DNA of 64,000 nucleotides, taken from Neonectria sp. B-13. Taxonomy: Eukaryota; Ascomycota; Sordariomycetes; Hypocreales; Nectriaceae. Made by a program: the position numbers and the translations under genes. The stretch is taken from NCBI GenBank assembly GCA_002682825.1, contig NOKP01000005.1, positions 1,550,001 to 1,614,000 of the forward strand, given 5' to 3'. The notes beneath the pieces are model-generated. The model made no database searches, was not told the DNA's origin, and saw nothing but the letters and a program-made list of their open reading frames with translations. Positions within the stretch are counted from its first letter, which is position 1. Each line of letters starts with the position of its first letter. Shown one piece after another: positions 55,065 through 64,000 of this stretch.

Positions 55065-55471
55065 AGTGCGATTACGTTCGCTTGCATCAGGATATAGACT
55101 ACATAGATTTCTCACCTCAACCACGGCCGGTACGAATAGAGCATTAATAGAGATAGAGACACTGGGATAGTGTCCTCGAATACAGTCACTACATCAACAT
55201 CACCTTCTTACGCGCCAGACGCGAATAGTTCAACTCATTCATATTTATTACACCAAACCATTATTTTATCATTCACTGTCCACTGTCTTCTCACATACGT
55301 TAATAGAACCTCAATTTCGATCTAAACTTGTAAAACATATAGCCCGGTCCTAGCTCGGTGTGCGTATCGTGATTTAACAGTACCCCTGGAGTCTCTGCCA
55401 GTAACCTTCGTTCCCCCACTAATTTGGAATTTCTCTGGTCGCGGTGGATGCAAAAAAATGAGAATGAGGGA
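55065..55471. other. 3' flank of MFS carrier, nothing recognised
   Basis: No gene seen before the tRNA. Confidence 0.35.
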
Positions 55472-55555
55472 CTCCCTCGGGAAGGCTCGAACTTCCGATC
55501 TCCCGATAGTCAAGTAATAACAGTCGGACGCTTTAGCCAACTAAGCCACGAGGGA
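55472..55555 (-). tRNA. tRNA-Asn (GTT) with a short intron
   Basis: The minus strand folds as a tRNA. Acceptor stem TCCCTCG pairs with CGAGGGA and G is the discriminator. The D stem is GCTT/AAGC around AGTTGGCTA. The anticodon stem is TCCGA/TCGGG, and the T arm is GGAAG-TTCGAGC-CTTCC. The anticodon loop is 17 nt; removing about 10 nt (TTACTTGACT) one base 3' of the anticodon, the canonical nuclear intron site, leaves CTGTTAA with anticodon GTT. Isotype depends on that intron placement. CCA is not encoded, as expected. Confidence 0.85.
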
Positions 55556-56646
55556 TCTCAGATGATTGGATGATTGCCTGCGTTCCTAAAGATAATTATA
55601 TTGACCGGTTTAGTCACTACCTTCATAAAATATCTTCTTCCTTAGCGTCATTGTTCAACTCAGAATAGCCAGACCTGTATCTATGATTCAAACCGTCTGG
55701 CCTAAGAACCTTGGTTATCTAACATCATCTTAATATAAAAGAAGCTAATCATTCTCAAATGCCCACAAAAGAACACGGGCATGAATTATTTCTAAATAGA
55801 TACTTTCAACTTTCTCACTTAAGCTCATCATGTCCACAAACTAATTAACATGATCAAAAATGAGAAACTTAGAACAATCCTTAGCTAAGTCAATTGTTCT
55901 AATTACTCCTTTAGCCAGCTGATGTGCAAAAAGAAATGGCAGACGCATTTACTCTAGAGTGGTCCAGGGTAGTTTCCTTGCTTCCCAGCATGTCGAGCCA
56001 AACCATCCCCATAATTTGAATTTGAAAGGTTCAATGGTAATCAACTGGGAATTGGCCTGGATTCTCAGCTTGGGATTGTTCTGTGAATTGGATTATTTAT
56101 GTCTTTTAAATAAGCGAACTTTTCTGATAATTGGCACCCGCTAGCCTTCGTACAATGAGAAGATTCTTGCAGTCATCCCGGCTAAATAGTGCACAAATTT
56201 TTTTTTTAGTTTGGTTTCTGTAACTGACACGATTATTTGCAGCTTGGCTGAATTATGCCTACGAATATGTCAATTGCAGAGTCTGACACCCATCCTTTAA
56301 TAATTATTCTCGTGGAAGCACTGGTCTAAAGTTCCATTTGAACGTCTCATTGGGGGCTAAAAATAGGGCGGTCTCCTCTGCAGTGGCTAAAATTGCAGTG
56401 CTGTTCAGGGCCATACCTATGTCCTCCAGCCCCGCATCGCTTCAATCTATGGGACGAAGCTTAGTGCAGCCGGATACATCGAGCGTCCTTTCTGAACCAG
56501 ATTGAACACAAGTCTTGGACGCGGCCGAACAATACCTCGCCGTTGCAGAACCGCATCACTCTATCGCCAATGCTTCCCTTCAGCCAGCGCGCGATCGTAG
56601 AGTCAGAAGACTTCCCTTGTTCCCCGAATGAACTCGACGCCTGGGG
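55556..56646. other. AT-rich intergenic, nothing recognised
   Basis: About 1.1 kb, clearly more AT-rich than its surroundings between 55560 and 56400, with a T run near 56200. No gene, repeat ends or RNA seen. It may be old degraded sequence. Confidence 0.35.
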
Positions 56647-59580
56647 TCAGAGCCTTCGGCGTTTCCTAGTTTCTTTTGGCAAGGATTTCTCTCCCTTCAC
56701 AATACCAATCACCGCCCGCACCTTGTCAGAGCTCTCGGCTTCGTACCATCGATCCCTATCAATCTTGAAAATGTCCAGACTTCGAAGACGTGGTCCAAGG
56801 GCTACAAGTGGATGTGAGTATGCGAGCAGAGCAGACCAAGCAGATCGGGAGATATCTTACCAAATGAGCCTGTCGGCGCAGGTGCTCTACCCGGAGTCGG
56901 CTCAGTGGGAGTGGCAGGCTCCTTTGCAGGAGAGGGAGAAGCTGGCGGCGACGTCAAGTCGATCGTTATCGGCTCCGGTGCTGGTGACGACGACCGCCTC
57001 CCACCGTTGACGATGGCGCCGTTATCTACTCCGTTGATATCGTTGGTATTAGTAGCTTTGGGTCGTGAGCCGGGAATGGTTTTTCGCGCCTTTGGGGTTG
57101 CCGCTTTGGTAGGTTGAGGCACTTTCACGCTGCGATTACCGGTCGAACACGATGACACAACCGGCGACGGAGAAGGGGGTGGGGGCCGCCGAGCCGAAGT
57201 TTGAATGTCGGACACGCTGACAATGGAACCTGGATCTGTCGGTATCACAAGCACGAAGAAGTACTCCTCGCCTTCCTCCAAGTCGTTTTCATAGTGCTCC
57301 CCGTAAAGGTGCCTGGTTCGACTGACACGGCAAGTAGAAGGCTGTGGAACGGCCATCTCGTTCTGGCCTGTCTGTTGCACGGGCCCATGCTCCGTAATAC
57401 AAGCCATGTTGTCTGAGCGAGCTGTAGCAAATACGTGAGTGAAAGTTCAGATAGGAAGACGGAGTGGTAGTTCGTCGGGGGTCGAGATACATACCGTCTT
57501 CTGCGATCAATAGAGTGTCTCGAAGCTGAGAGCACCGAGACGCTCGATGGCACTGGATTTCGACCTCAGTATCGACGTTCCATCGGCCATCAACAGCCCA
57601 TTTCACACCCAGCGTCGGGCGCCCTATAACTATGTCAATGCTCAAGTTTCCGATACGCAGATAGTTAAGTAGGTGCTGCTCAGCGCGGCTGATCTCTAAC
57701 TTCCTTCGCCACTCTGCCGTCCTCGCGTTATCTTCCTCTAGAAAAATCTCACGCGGCAACTGTTCAATCGCCTCAGCAAAGAGGCTCTTCACGGTATGAA
57801 AGATGATGTCGGCCTCCACCAGGCCATTGGACAGGCCCAGCTCCCCGATGGCACCATCGGAGGAGAGCCACCGCTCATGGATCCGAAACAACTGCTCGGC
57901 TTCTGAGAAGAATATTTGGAGGTGGAGCTGCCCGGCTTTGATAAAGCTGACGGCCATGCCGTTCGTCTTTGGGCAGGCCTGGATGCAGGCGCGGAGGAGG
58001 CGGCACACCGACGTAACGAAGGTAGTCTGCGGGGCTACGACTGGTGGTGCGGCCGTGAAGCGCCGACGTTCCTCTTCCACGGCGGTGCGGACGAGGTTGT
58101 ATCTGCGCAGGATGGTCCAGTACGTTTTTATCAACTCAACACCTTCACATCCGAGGCCTTGAATGATATGATCAAGCCTAGGGTTCTGGATAAGACATTA
58201 GCGAAAGGGGAGGCCTTGAAGCATTGACGACTCCGTACCTTGCTCTTGTCCTCGCCGCAGTAGTACCACTTGCCCACGAACTGTTCCCCGAATAGATACT
58301 CTTTCAGGCGAGACGCCATCCTAAAATTAACATGCCACTTCGCTCCAGAGACGTCTGCGTAGTGAGGCTCAGCAGTATTGAGCATGTCGCTCAGCTCCCC
58401 CACCAATTCTGGCTTTGCGGCCAGCACCTGGCCCCAAATGGCGAGAATAGACCTCGCCTCTTCACTAGCGTCGGCAACGGACTGCCTCTCGCGGTTGGTT
58501 TGTCCCGAGGCGAAGTTGTAGCCAAATTTGAGCGGGTGGTTTGTGATGCTCGCCGACCGCGCGGGAGTCGACTCATAGAGCAGAAGACCCTTAAGGTAGA
58601 TGTTTCCGCGAAGTTGCACATTTGTGAGAAGATCGCCAACCTCGGTTGAGATGATGGCTCCATCGCGGGCATCATGCAGGAACAAGGCAGCCTTCGTCCA
58701 CTCGTCGAACATCTCCCGCTTGACTGCGCTCCGCTTGGTGGTTAAACCCCGCTCATCTCGGCCTTTGCGCCCCTCTCCAATGACGAACTGCACGTCCTCG
58801 TCTGGCTTGACTGCAAATGGGAGCGAGGTCTTCGCATTCAGGCGTTGGGCTTGGTCTTTGGCCTTGCGAATGCCCTCAGGCGACATGCGGCTCAGCCGAG
58901 CGACAAGCCGCCCACGCGTAGTGAAGTTGAACCTCCAGTTAAAGCCACCTGAGCGGCATCTGACGCTATGGTTCTGTTGGCTGCGCATCAAGACGAGAAG
59001 AGCGACCTTGAGGCCCTCGCCATGGGCACCGGCTTGCTGATCATCACCAGATTTGCTTGTGGCGCCAAGATCGAGGTGCTGGGGCTGGAGGGTTGCAGAT
59101 CGGTTGCAGATGTCAATGGTGCCCTCGCCATCGTGGCACTTGAAGCGGATGTAGCCGAGACATTCTTCGGTGCCGTCAGCGCCGAGGCGGGGTACTTTGT
59201 AGATGATATCGGTGTCGCGGCCTGAGGTCTTTTCGTCGCGGATAACGCAGAAGTCTCGATCGGCCAGGTGGAAAGACCTGATGATTCCGTCTCGCCTAGA
59301 TGGGTGCGTACAGGTTAGACAGTGACTGGCGGGGAGTGGAATAGAGGTGGATGGATCGGGAAGGGACTTGCCAGTTCTGCACTAGCTCGCGGAAGGCTTC
59401 TCGCGGTCTCCAGTTTGTGTAGGTAGCGGCGATGGAGAAATTGATTGTCTTGCTATGCTTAATGGAGTCGAGGGTTATTTCGGGCTCATAGTCGTATTCG
59501 TTGTCGTCCTCATCCGAGTCGGAGTCGTGGGCTTGGAGATTCGTCCAAGCGGCGGCGGTGGATGGACCGGAGACGGCCAT
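56647..59580 (-). CDS. Divergent GHKL-ATPase-like protein
   Basis: Protein of 890 aa in five exons: 59580-59372, 59295-58239, 58185-57495, 57421-56861 and 56801-56647. After an acidic N-terminus the Hsp90/MutL/histidine-kinase (GHKL) ATP-lid fold is suggested by REAFRELVQNWRDGI (N-box, Glu65 and Asn69) and AGAHGEGLKVA (G2 box, about 159-168). Between them CNRSATLQPQHLDLGATSK stands where a DxGxG box is expected; the Asp is not there. The first intron uses a GC donor (GCAAGT), since only GC-AG splicing rebuilds the N-box; the other three are GT-AG (53, 73 and 59 bp). The middle is helical, and the C-terminal 200 residues are Pro/Ser-rich with a DLTSPPASPSP SUMO-interaction-like patch and end in KETRKRRRL, a possible nuclear signal. 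Function unknown; MORC-like or sacsin-like chaperone roles are only guesses. Confidence 0.75.
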
Positions 59581-60114
59581 GTCCGTCTTTTGACCTATCC
59601 ACAAGTGGAGAAATAACGCCGGCTCTGCGGGGCGGGTGGATGCGCGTCGAGGCGTGGTGATGGCGAGATGATAGCTTAGCGGCTTTGTTGTTTTGGAGAC
59701 AAGCGCGGTGAAACAACCTCAGCCTAGAGTTCTACCCCTTGAGCTAGTACTAGTATGGCTAATGGGTGGGTACGGACCAACACAGTATCGCTCTAATCCA
59801 AAACAGGCATAACAGAATGGAAGGGATTGCTCTAATTGCAAAGAGCCCGGGTTTGGTGTTTGTTCAGGTACTCTGGATTAGTAGTTCGGAGTCGAGTGAG
59901 TGACAGAGGTGGATATTCGAAGCTCAAGACAAACATGATAAAAGAAACAAACCTATATACCTATAATTATGACTTACCAAAACCGCATCTTATGCCATGA
60001 CCACTTGGACCCTACCAGAACGGTTTTGTCCCCATGTATCCACACTATAAATAATTCCTTAAACACGGAAAAGACTTGAATTGCATTCATTCGCCATACT
60101 CATGTCTACTATAT
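59581..60114. other. Intergenic, nothing recognised
   Basis: Upstream of the GHKL-like gene and downstream of the aldehyde dehydrogenase gene. Confidence 0.35.
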
Positions 60115-61758
60115 CTACTCATCATCTGCCGGGAGAATGTTGTACTTCACCGTCTTTGTCGTCAACCATCCATCCAGAGACTCCTCTCCCATGTCCCTAC
60201 CAAATCCAGACTGCTTCACGCCTCCAAACGGTGCATTCGCATGCAGGATTGCCCAACAGTTGACAGTCACCTGGCCACTCTCTAAAGCCTCAGACACTCG
60301 TTGCGCGCGGCTGATATCCCTAGTGAAGATAGCAGCGCTTAGGCCGTACTCGGAGCTGTTGGCCTTTTCGATGACTTCCGCTTCGGTTTTGAATTTGGCG
60401 ATGGACTACATATTTTGTCAGCTTCAGCACGGATAAACATGATAAAAGTACTCACTGCCACAGGACCGAAAATCTCCTCCAGCATGAGCCGCGAATCCTC
60501 AGGCACGTCGGCAAAAGCCGTGCTGGGAATGAAGTGCCCATCACCTGAAAGCTCTTCTCCGCCAGCAAGCAGCCGAAGCCCAGACTCCTTCGCATGCTGT
60601 ATGTACTGCGAAATCTTCTGCTTCTGGTTGAAGCTAATGACCGGGCCCTTGGTCGTCTCGGGCAGGAGAGGGTCTCCGTGCTTCGCCCCCACGAGCTTCT
60701 CCGCAAAGGCCAGCAGGAACTTGTCGTAGATGCTCTCGTGGACGTAGATGCGAGATCCAGCTGCGCAGATTTGTCCGTTGTTGGCAGTGATGCCGATGTT
60801 CGTCCACAGAAGAGCATTGTCAAAGTCGGCGTCCTTGAAGACGATCGATGGACTCTTGCCACCGAGTTCCAGCGTCACTTTCTTGAGGTTTGAGTCGGCG
60901 GCGGCGTGCATGATCCGACGACCGACAGGGCCACTGCCAGTGAAGGAGATCTTCTTGACTCCAAGGTGCTCGGCCAGCGCCTGTCCAGCCACAGCTCCGT
61001 CGCCGCAGAGGATGTTGACAACTCCTGGCGGGAATCCGGCTTCTTTGATGAGGCTGGCCAGCTTCTGGCCAAACAAGGGCGCTAGCTCTGGTGTCTTGAC
61101 GATAAGGACATTCCCGGCTGCGAGCGCCGGGGCCAGTTTCCAGATAGTAATCATGCTACGACCATAATTAGTGATAGCTCATGAGAAATGCGGGTAGGTA
61201 CTCACAGCGGCGAATTCCATGGAACAATCGCAGCGCAGACGCCGAGGGGCTCGCGTCGGGTGATGGCGTAGCCCTGCGGGATGTCCAGAAGCTGGCCGGT
61301 GATTTTGTCGGCCCAGCCCGCAAAGTATCGCAGCGTTTCAAGAGCATTCAAAATGTGAAGTCCTTTAGATTCACGGAAGATGACTCCCGCATCCAATGCC
61401 TCGAGGCTAGCAAGCTCATCTGCATCTCGCTCGATCAAATCAGCCAGCTTGTTGAGAAGCTGACCTCTCTGTGCGGGAAGCGTGGACTTCCAGGACTCCT
61501 TGTATGCCTTCTGCGCCGATGCCACGGCAGAATCGACATCCTCTTTTTGGGCGGCTGATAGGGAGGCCAAGGATTTGCCGGTGGTAGGGTTCTGGATCTC
61601 AATCTTGGAATCTCTCGCGGCGGCGACAAACTCATTTCCAATGAAAAGCCCGGTATCAACTGACCAACTTTAATTAGTTTATGGTCAGTTTGGTTTTACT
61701 AAACGCACTTACCGAAGACCGGCTTGCCCTCCACACCTTTCAACTCGACTTGAGGCAT
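60115..61758 (-). CDS. NAD(P)-dependent aldehyde dehydrogenase
   Basis: Cytosolic-type aldehyde dehydrogenase oxidising an aldehyde to the carboxylic acid. Four exons (61758-61713, 61659-61206, 61155-60456, 60405-60115; introns 53, 50 and 50 bp) join in frame to 496 aa, a standard length. Motifs seen: IVPWNSPL at the coenzyme site, FTGSGPVGRRIM, the general base in VTLELGGKSP (Glu263), the nucleophile in NNGQICAAGSR (Cys297), EEIFGPVA, and PFGGVKQSGFGRDMG near the C-terminus. All catalytic residues are present. The first exon encodes only 15 residues (MPQVELKG...), typical of fungal ALDH1/2-like genes. No targeting peptide is evident. Substrate is open; aromatic, aliphatic or betaine-type aldehydes are possible. 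Confidence 0.93.
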
Positions 61759-62742
61759 CTTGATGGTCTCGTGGAAGGGTTCTTTGACTTGATGAAGCCA
61801 CACAGTCAACAGTAGTAAGAACGAATAAATTCAGCACTTCTGTAAGAATATTGAAAGATCACTTGTGAATTTGGAGCAATAAATCTTTCCCCTCACCTTG
61901 AACAAGCGCTTACTTATTATAAAGCGTCATACCGGCAATGTCGGATGCTGAGAGGGTTGGTGCTACTGTAGCATTCCCCGCACCGCTGATCGCAATTCCG
62001 GCCAGTAGCGTAAAATTCCGACTTACCGCCAGGAACTTTCCAGTCAGCTTCGGTGAATTGTTTTCCAGCATTTTGTTACTCGGGACTTTTCCTGTGTTGG
62101 ACCTATAGGTATCTAAGATATCTTGGGCGGATGCGGCACGATATGGATTGAGATGTTTATATTCCAGCCGTCGCCCTGTAACATGTTGACGTTTCCTTAA
62201 CTTAAATAGCTGTTGAAGTTCCATTGAAGTTGACGGCATGCGGAAGTTCGGAACGGACCGGAACTTTACCGCTCCGCTGCATCCACCACACATGAGTTGA
62301 TTCTAACAGTTGTTGATATATTCTCCAAACTGGCTTAGCAACAGTTTTACAGATCTAAAGGGGCAGGCAATGTGAATTCATATTATAAGAAGTTCAGTGA
62401 ATTTTAGATTGTTATATATTTAGACAGGTAAGTTAATCACATGTTAAATTCCTCAGCTATACAATTTTCTTACCGCTAGATGTATTATTAATTATATTTA
62501 TATTATCACGATCTTTTTATGCAGTTATAAGACTTTTAATCTGCAATTCATTCATTTAACTAATAGTATAATCATAAATTAATCGTTTTTATGTTTTAGA
62601 AATTGAAGCATAGATATATCCCTAGGCGTCACGAGATTTCCTGCCACCCTAGCCCGATAAACCCCCTGTTCAATAAAATATTCCATCCTTATTATCATTT
62701 TCCCCCTAGTCCCGTTCTCAACCGTCTCAAGATTCTGCATCC
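61759..62742. other. Divergent intergenic, partly AT-rich
   Basis: About 1 kb between divergent genes. AT-rich from about 62330 to 62620. A minus-strand open frame at 61910-62293 has no family resemblance. Presumably promoters of both neighbours. Confidence 0.35.
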
Positions 62743-63648
62743 ATGGGTCTATCTATCGGAACTCTCTTCTCACTGCGACTGCGCCTTTGGCTTGGCAGAC
62801 TTCTCTTCCGTCCCCTTGGCCCCTCTACAGTGAGAGTAAGCTGGCATCGCCTCGTCAAAGGACCATGCGACCCCCCCGAGGTGGAGGCCATGCAATACGT
62901 CACCTCGCATACAACGATTCCGGTGCCCAGGATCTACGCTGTTCATACCGAAGAAAATGGCTCCATTTACATTGAGATGGCGTACGTCCGAGGCGACACC
63001 CTGCATAGCGCCTGGAGCGGCCTGTCGACAGACCAGAGGAATACCATTTTCGCCGACATCAAACAGCACGTGTCTTGTCTCCGCGAACTTCAACCCCCAG
63101 CGCAAGATATGGTCTCCTCGGCTCTTCAGAACCCCGCCTATGACTGCCGGATCGGAGCCCGGTTCTTTGGCCCTCTGAACCATGACGAGTTCCATTCATT
63201 GGCGCGAGGGCACTTGCGCATGGAAGACGTCGCACAATTCCTTGGCCAGGAAGTCGCCAAAGTGCACACAGCTCGCTATCAGATTCACTTTACCCATGCA
63301 GACCTGGCCCCAAGAAACATCATCGTGAGGCGCGGGCGCGTCGCTGCCATCATTGACTGGGGGTTTGCGGGATGGTATCCGGAATACTGGGAGTTCACCA
63401 AGGCGCACTATAACTACTTTCCGGGTGAAGACTGGGAGGAGTACCTTCGTCTTGCTCTCCCTTACTACGAGACGGAGCTCACGGCAGAACAGACTCTCTG
63501 GACGAGGTTGCCGGAGCCGGGCACACCGGCTACTTCAGCCCGCGATGGTGTTTCCTACAAGCGCCCGGGCTCGGACCCTTCAGCAGCCTGGTTGGATGCA
63601 AGAGCAGGCCGTCAGCTGACAGACCTGTGGTCTCTGGCCCTGTCTTGA
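62743..63648 (+). CDS. APH-type phosphotransferase
   Basis: Intronless gene for a 301-aa protein of the fungal aminoglycoside-phosphotransferase-like family. The catalytic loop is THADLAPRNIIV (His185, Asp187, Asn192), the metal-binding motif is IIDWGFAGWYPEYWEF (Asp205), and VPRIYAVHTEENGSIYIEMAYVRG is the N-lobe/hinge core (residues about 61-84). A basic, partly hydrophobic N-terminus (residues 5-27) precedes the core; an N-lobe lysine is not obvious. It is unrelated in detail to the longer kinase at 12-13 kb. Substrate unknown. It is divergent from the aldehyde dehydrogenase. Confidence 0.8.
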   Translation: MGLSIGTLFSLRLRLWLGRLLFRPLGPSTVRVSWHRLVKGPCDPPEVEAMQYVTSHTTIPVPRIYAVHTEENGSIYIEMAYVRGDTLHSAWSGLSTDQRNTIFADIKQHVSCLRELQPPAQDMVSSALQNPAYDCRIGARFFGPLNHDEFHSLARGHLRMEDVAQFLGQEVAKVHTARYQIHFTHADLAPRNIIVRRGRVAAIIDWGFAGWYPEYWEFTKAHYNYFPGEDWEEYLRLALPYYETELTAEQTLWTRLPEPGTPATSARDGVSYKRPGSDPSAAWLDARAGRQLTDLWSLALS

Positions 63649-64000
63649 GGGCAAATACACACCCACCACACTCAAGGGGTCAGAGGGCAAAAACTGTTTC
63701 AGGCGTGGTGGATCTAGCGCTCCATCTTTGAGCGCGGGCGCTTACAGTCCCACCACACGACGAGGTTCGCAGATTGCGCGGCTATTAGGCCCGTAGGTCG
63801 AGTCCAATCGTTCTTCATCGAAACAGCGATCCGGCGGTTGTGAGGCGAGTTGAGGAAGCCGCCGGGTGAAGAGGCCGGCCCGCGGTAAGATACGTATGTC
63901 AGACTGACACATGTAGTCCCTAAAAGTGGCTCGCGAGGGCTTCTAAATATAGCATCCTGTTGTTGGCATTAAGAATAGACCCATACTTTGATACAGTGTG
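63649..64000. other. 3' flank, nothing recognised
   Basis: End of the window; no feature seen. Confidence 0.35.

Noticed and set aside
61910..62293. Minus-strand open frame of 127 aa in the ALDH/kinase divergent region
   Set aside because: No recognisable domain, and it occupies the expected promoter space.

Overview
The window looks like nuclear chromosomal DNA from a filamentous ascomycete (Pezizomycotina, probably Sordariomycetes). Genes lie on both strands with no operons. Introns are short (about 49-76 bp), mostly GT-AG, often with CTAAC-type branch points. The families are typical of that group: Zn2Cys6 regulators, HET-domain genes, NACHT NLRs, PTH11-like receptors, CYP504-type P450, MFS carriers and GH78. 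Exon models below were built by hand from splice signals and frame continuity; every multi-exon model closes in frame.

0-14 kb: a secreted-type GH78 alpha-L-rhamnosidase-like gene diverges from an SP-family sugar transporter across a shared promoter with CreA-like sites. Then come a small secreted proline-rich protein, a dead YjlB-like cupin, about 3 kb of gene-poor DNA, a HET N-terminal relic and an APH/EcKL-type small-molecule kinase. 14-25 kb: a PTH11/SAT4-type 7TM protein, a HET-domain pseudogene (three C-to-T stops plus frameshifts) and, head-to-head with it, an intact PNP-NACHT-WD40 NLR with about 12 near-identical WD repeats.

25-36 kb: an aromatic (phenylacetate/homogentisate) catabolism neighbourhood. 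Homogentisate 1,2-dioxygenase and a CYP504-like P450 are intact and divergent. Next to them are broken copies of fumarylacetoacetase, a zeta-class GST (maleylacetoacetate isomerase-like), a FAD monooxygenase and a second short fumarylacetoacetase relic. An intact MFS carrier lies among them.

36-45 kb: the most interesting part. A NACHT-ankyrin NLR (minus strand) is flanked by two small HeLo-like/SesA-type effector candidates on the plus strand. The N-terminus of the NLR and the C-termini of both effectors carry the same 31-residue Gly/Asn/Gln-rich motif, the layout of fungal amyloid (sigma/PP-type) NLR-effector signalling. A large proline-rich coiled-coil protein is head-to-head with the first effector.

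45-64 kb: a kinase-like relic, an F-box-like protein, two convergent Zn2Cys6 regulators (one with a GC-AG intron), an MCT-type MFS carrier, an intron-containing tRNA-Asn, a divergent GHKL-ATPase-like protein (also with a GC-AG intron), an aldehyde dehydrogenase and a second APH-type kinase.
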